Assembly (NCBI GenBank): GCA_030636255.1
Contig: DAOVXH010000119.1
Location: 1 to 5,925, forward strand
DNA length: 5,925 nt
Reading direction: 5' to 3'
From: Methanomassiliicoccales archaeon
GTDB taxonomy: Archaea > Thermoplasmatota > Thermoplasmata > SG8-5
The stretch's first letter is position 1, and each line of letters begins with the position of its first letter. The notes below the pieces were generated by a model. It searched no databases. It was given only the letters and a program-made list of their open reading frames with translations, and was not told where the DNA came from. Positions 4,661 through 5,925 of the stretch are shown here, in pieces. A program made the translations under genes and the position numbers.

Positions 4661-4992
4661 TGATAAAAATATTCATAACTGACTATAGCCAGGGTAAATT
4701 CCAAGTGCCGCGGGGACTGTATCATAAAGCGATTTTAACACGCTCTGGCAAGGCTGGCATGTCAGTTGACGACCCCACATTCATTGATGATGAATGCAAT
4801 AAGGCTACTGAAACAGTTATTTTGTTTTCTGAAAGTCACAATATCAAGTATAAAATTTATAATGTTAATAGAGACTGGCTAATATTTTCCTCATGGATTT
4901 ATGGAATCAAGGAGTATCCCACGACAATAGTCGGCAGAAAAAAGATTGTTGGTGTTCCAAAAATCAAAGACCTTGAGATGCTTTTGAGTTGA
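4660..4992 (+). CDS. Hypothetical thioredoxin/glutaredoxin-fold-like protein without CxxC
   Basis: A 110-residue cytosolic protein from the ATG at 4660; an in-frame TTG at 4657 would add one residue. The ATG overlaps the mini-ORF stop as TGATG, and GGAGGTG at 4642-4648 is a strong ribosome binding site. The shape suggests a thioredoxin-like fold: a first strand (IKIFITD), a helix with Cys46 (DDECNKATETVILFSESHNI), a strand KYKIYNVNRD, then YGIKEYPTTIVGRKKIVGV with Pro87 where the cis-proline would be, and a final helix IKDLEMLLS, as in glutaredoxins. There is no CxxC; Cys46 is the only cysteine. A long loop with VPRGLYHKAILTRSGKAGMS (17-36) is unusual. No redox function can be claimed; a binding or scaffold role is possible. 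GC is very low. The gene ends three bases from the convergent trkH stop. Confidence 0.6.
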   Translation: MIKIFITDYSQGKFQVPRGLYHKAILTRSGKAGMSVDDPTFIDDECNKATETVILFSESHNIKYKIYNVNRDWLIFSSWIYGIKEYPTTIVGRKKIVGVPKIKDLEMLLS

Positions 4993-4995
4993 TTA

Positions 4996-5925
4996 TCAGC
5001 GCTTGTAAGTACTCGGCGCCAGCACAATCAGCGCCGTAAAAATCTCCAGCCTGCCCATCCACATGCACACTATGAGAACGAATTTTGCAATTGGATTTAA
5101 TGTATGAAATCCATCTCCTGGCCCGAATATTCCCAGCCCGGAATTGGCCAGGCAGCTTGCTGTTGCTGAAAGTGAATCTACAATTCCCACACCTGTGGCA
5201 CAGATTATGACTATGGCAATGCTCAGTGTGAGAATGTAGGTGAGAAATAAAATCTGAATTTTTTCTATTACCTTGTCTGGCACTGTCTTTCCATCTACCT
5301 TGACTGATACCACAGAACGTGGATGAATTGCCTTCTGAATTCCGCTCTGAACCTTTTTCAGCAGGATTATAATTCGGGATATCTTCAGACCTCCAGATGT
5401 CGAGCCCAGGGTTGCGCCTACCAGCATGAGCATTACCAGAAGTAGATGTACAAATGGCGGCCACAAGGCCAAATCATTCTCTGTTGAAAAACCGCTGGTT
5501 GTTCCTGCTGAAACTGCCTGAAATAGACCGGCCCTGAAGGACTCTGTAATGTCATAGGTATTGGTTATCATGAGCCCTGCAATTGCAAATAACGTAATAC
5601 TTGTGAGCCAGATAAAAAATAATTTGAATTCCGAGTCCTCGATTATTGCCCTGAACTTTCCTGTAATAAAACGATAATGCAGTACGAAGTTCGTACACCC
5701 TATTATCATGAAGAACATGACCATCATTTCGATTGCTGGGTTGTCATAGAACCCTATATTGTCAGAATGAACCGAAAAACCGCCAGTGGACAGTGTGGAA
5801 AATGAGGTGCAGACAGAATCAAATGCAGGCATTCCAGCCACCATCATGAGAATTATTGACAGTATGGTGAACAATCCATATACTCCCCATAGGAGACGGG
5901 CAGTCTGATGCAGTTTCGGCCTGAG
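4996..5925 (-). CDS. trkH: TrkH-type potassium uptake protein, C-terminal part
   Basis: Membrane subunit of a Trk/Ktr-family K+ transporter, normally controlled by a TrkA-type nucleotide-binding subunit not seen here. The frame stays open to the window edge, giving 309 residues; full-length TrkH proteins are near 480, so the first third is outside. Numbering from the edge, the fragment shows ARLLWGVYGLFTILSIILM (9-27), pore loop STLSTGGFS (43-51), pore loop SAGTTSGFST (139-148), the conserved GSTSGGLKISR (174-184), pore loop CLANSGLGIFGPG (248-260) and the terminal GRLEIFTALIVLAPS (291-305). These are three of the four selectivity-filter loops, each with its glycine. The TTG at 5874 is not the true start, because homology continues upstream of it. 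The gene is convergent with the thioredoxin-like gene (3 bases apart), so terminator signals must lie inside the opposite gene. Confidence 0.95.
   Translation of the reverse strand, partial: LRPKLHQTARLLWGVYGLFTILSIILMMVAGMPAFDSVCTSFSTLSTGGFSVHSDNIGFYDNPAIEMMVMFFMIIGCTNFVLHYRFITGKFRAIIEDSEFKLFFIWLTSITLFAIAGLMITNTYDITESFRAGLFQAVSAGTTSGFSTENDLALWPPFVHLLLVMLMLVGATLGSTSGGLKISRIIILLKKVQSGIQKAIHPRSVVSVKVDGKTVPDKVIEKIQILFLTYILTLSIAIVIICATGVGIVDSLSATASCLANSGLGIFGPGDGFHTLNPIAKFVLIVCMWMGRLEIFTALIVLAPSTYKR

Noticed and set aside
4964..5464. Minus-strand 166-codon ORF overlapping trkH in another frame
   Set aside because: The trkH frame shows all the conserved pore loops; this frame is Ser/Arg/His-rich shadow sequence.
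5872..5874. TTG at 5874 as the trkH start
   Set aside because: TrkH-like sequence (ARLLWGVYG) continues in frame upstream to the window edge, so the true start is outside.

Overview
The window is archaeal. It carries the S4 (tail only) - S11 - RNA polymerase subunit D gene order, a subunit D with both an Rpb3-type zinc loop and a [4Fe-4S] cysteine set, the archaeal/eukaryotic ribosomal protein S3Ae (eS1), and a stand-alone glutamine amidotransferase subunit of GMP synthase. TATA boxes lie about 26 bases upstream of likely transcript starts, and ribosome binding sites resemble GGAGGTG. A euryarchaeal, perhaps Thermoplasmata-related, organism is my best guess; the lineage is inference from protein flavour and was not tested.

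Layout. (1) 1-2210, plus strand, is information-processing DNA: the repetitive acidic tail of probable S4, S11 overlapping it by one base, RNA polymerase D, then S3Ae behind its own promoter. The usual follow-on L18e-L13-S9 genes are absent. (2) 2211-2432 is non-coding, with several short inverted repeats and a hairpin followed by five T; it is either a small structured RNA or a terminator region. (3) 2433-3895 is an envelope/secretion module: a signal-peptide protein resembling the chagasin (I42) cysteine-protease inhibitors, overlapping by 11 bases a papain-like (C1) protease that stops three residues after the catalytic Cys motif. A PKD-repeat protein continues in another frame without a proper beginning. 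This looks like a deletion or a mis-join of a much larger secreted protease or adhesin. (4) 3928-4497 is the GMP synthase glutaminase subunit, probably read from a leaderless transcript. (5) 4498-4992 is AT-rich and holds a 21-codon mini-ORF that repeats the 3' end of the following gene, then a 110-residue thioredoxin/glutaredoxin-fold-like protein with no CxxC. (6) 4996-5925, minus strand, is the C-terminal two thirds of a TrkH-type potassium transporter, convergent with the previous gene and separated from it by three bases.

The core genes, sampled by eye, are near 50% GC. The inhibitor/protease start and the thioredoxin-like stretch are near 25-40%, so the window looks like a conserved ribosomal block beside a mosaic accessory region. 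The items most worth a second look are the inhibitor-protease pair with its broken protease, the partial-duplicate mini-ORF, and the structured intergenic segment.
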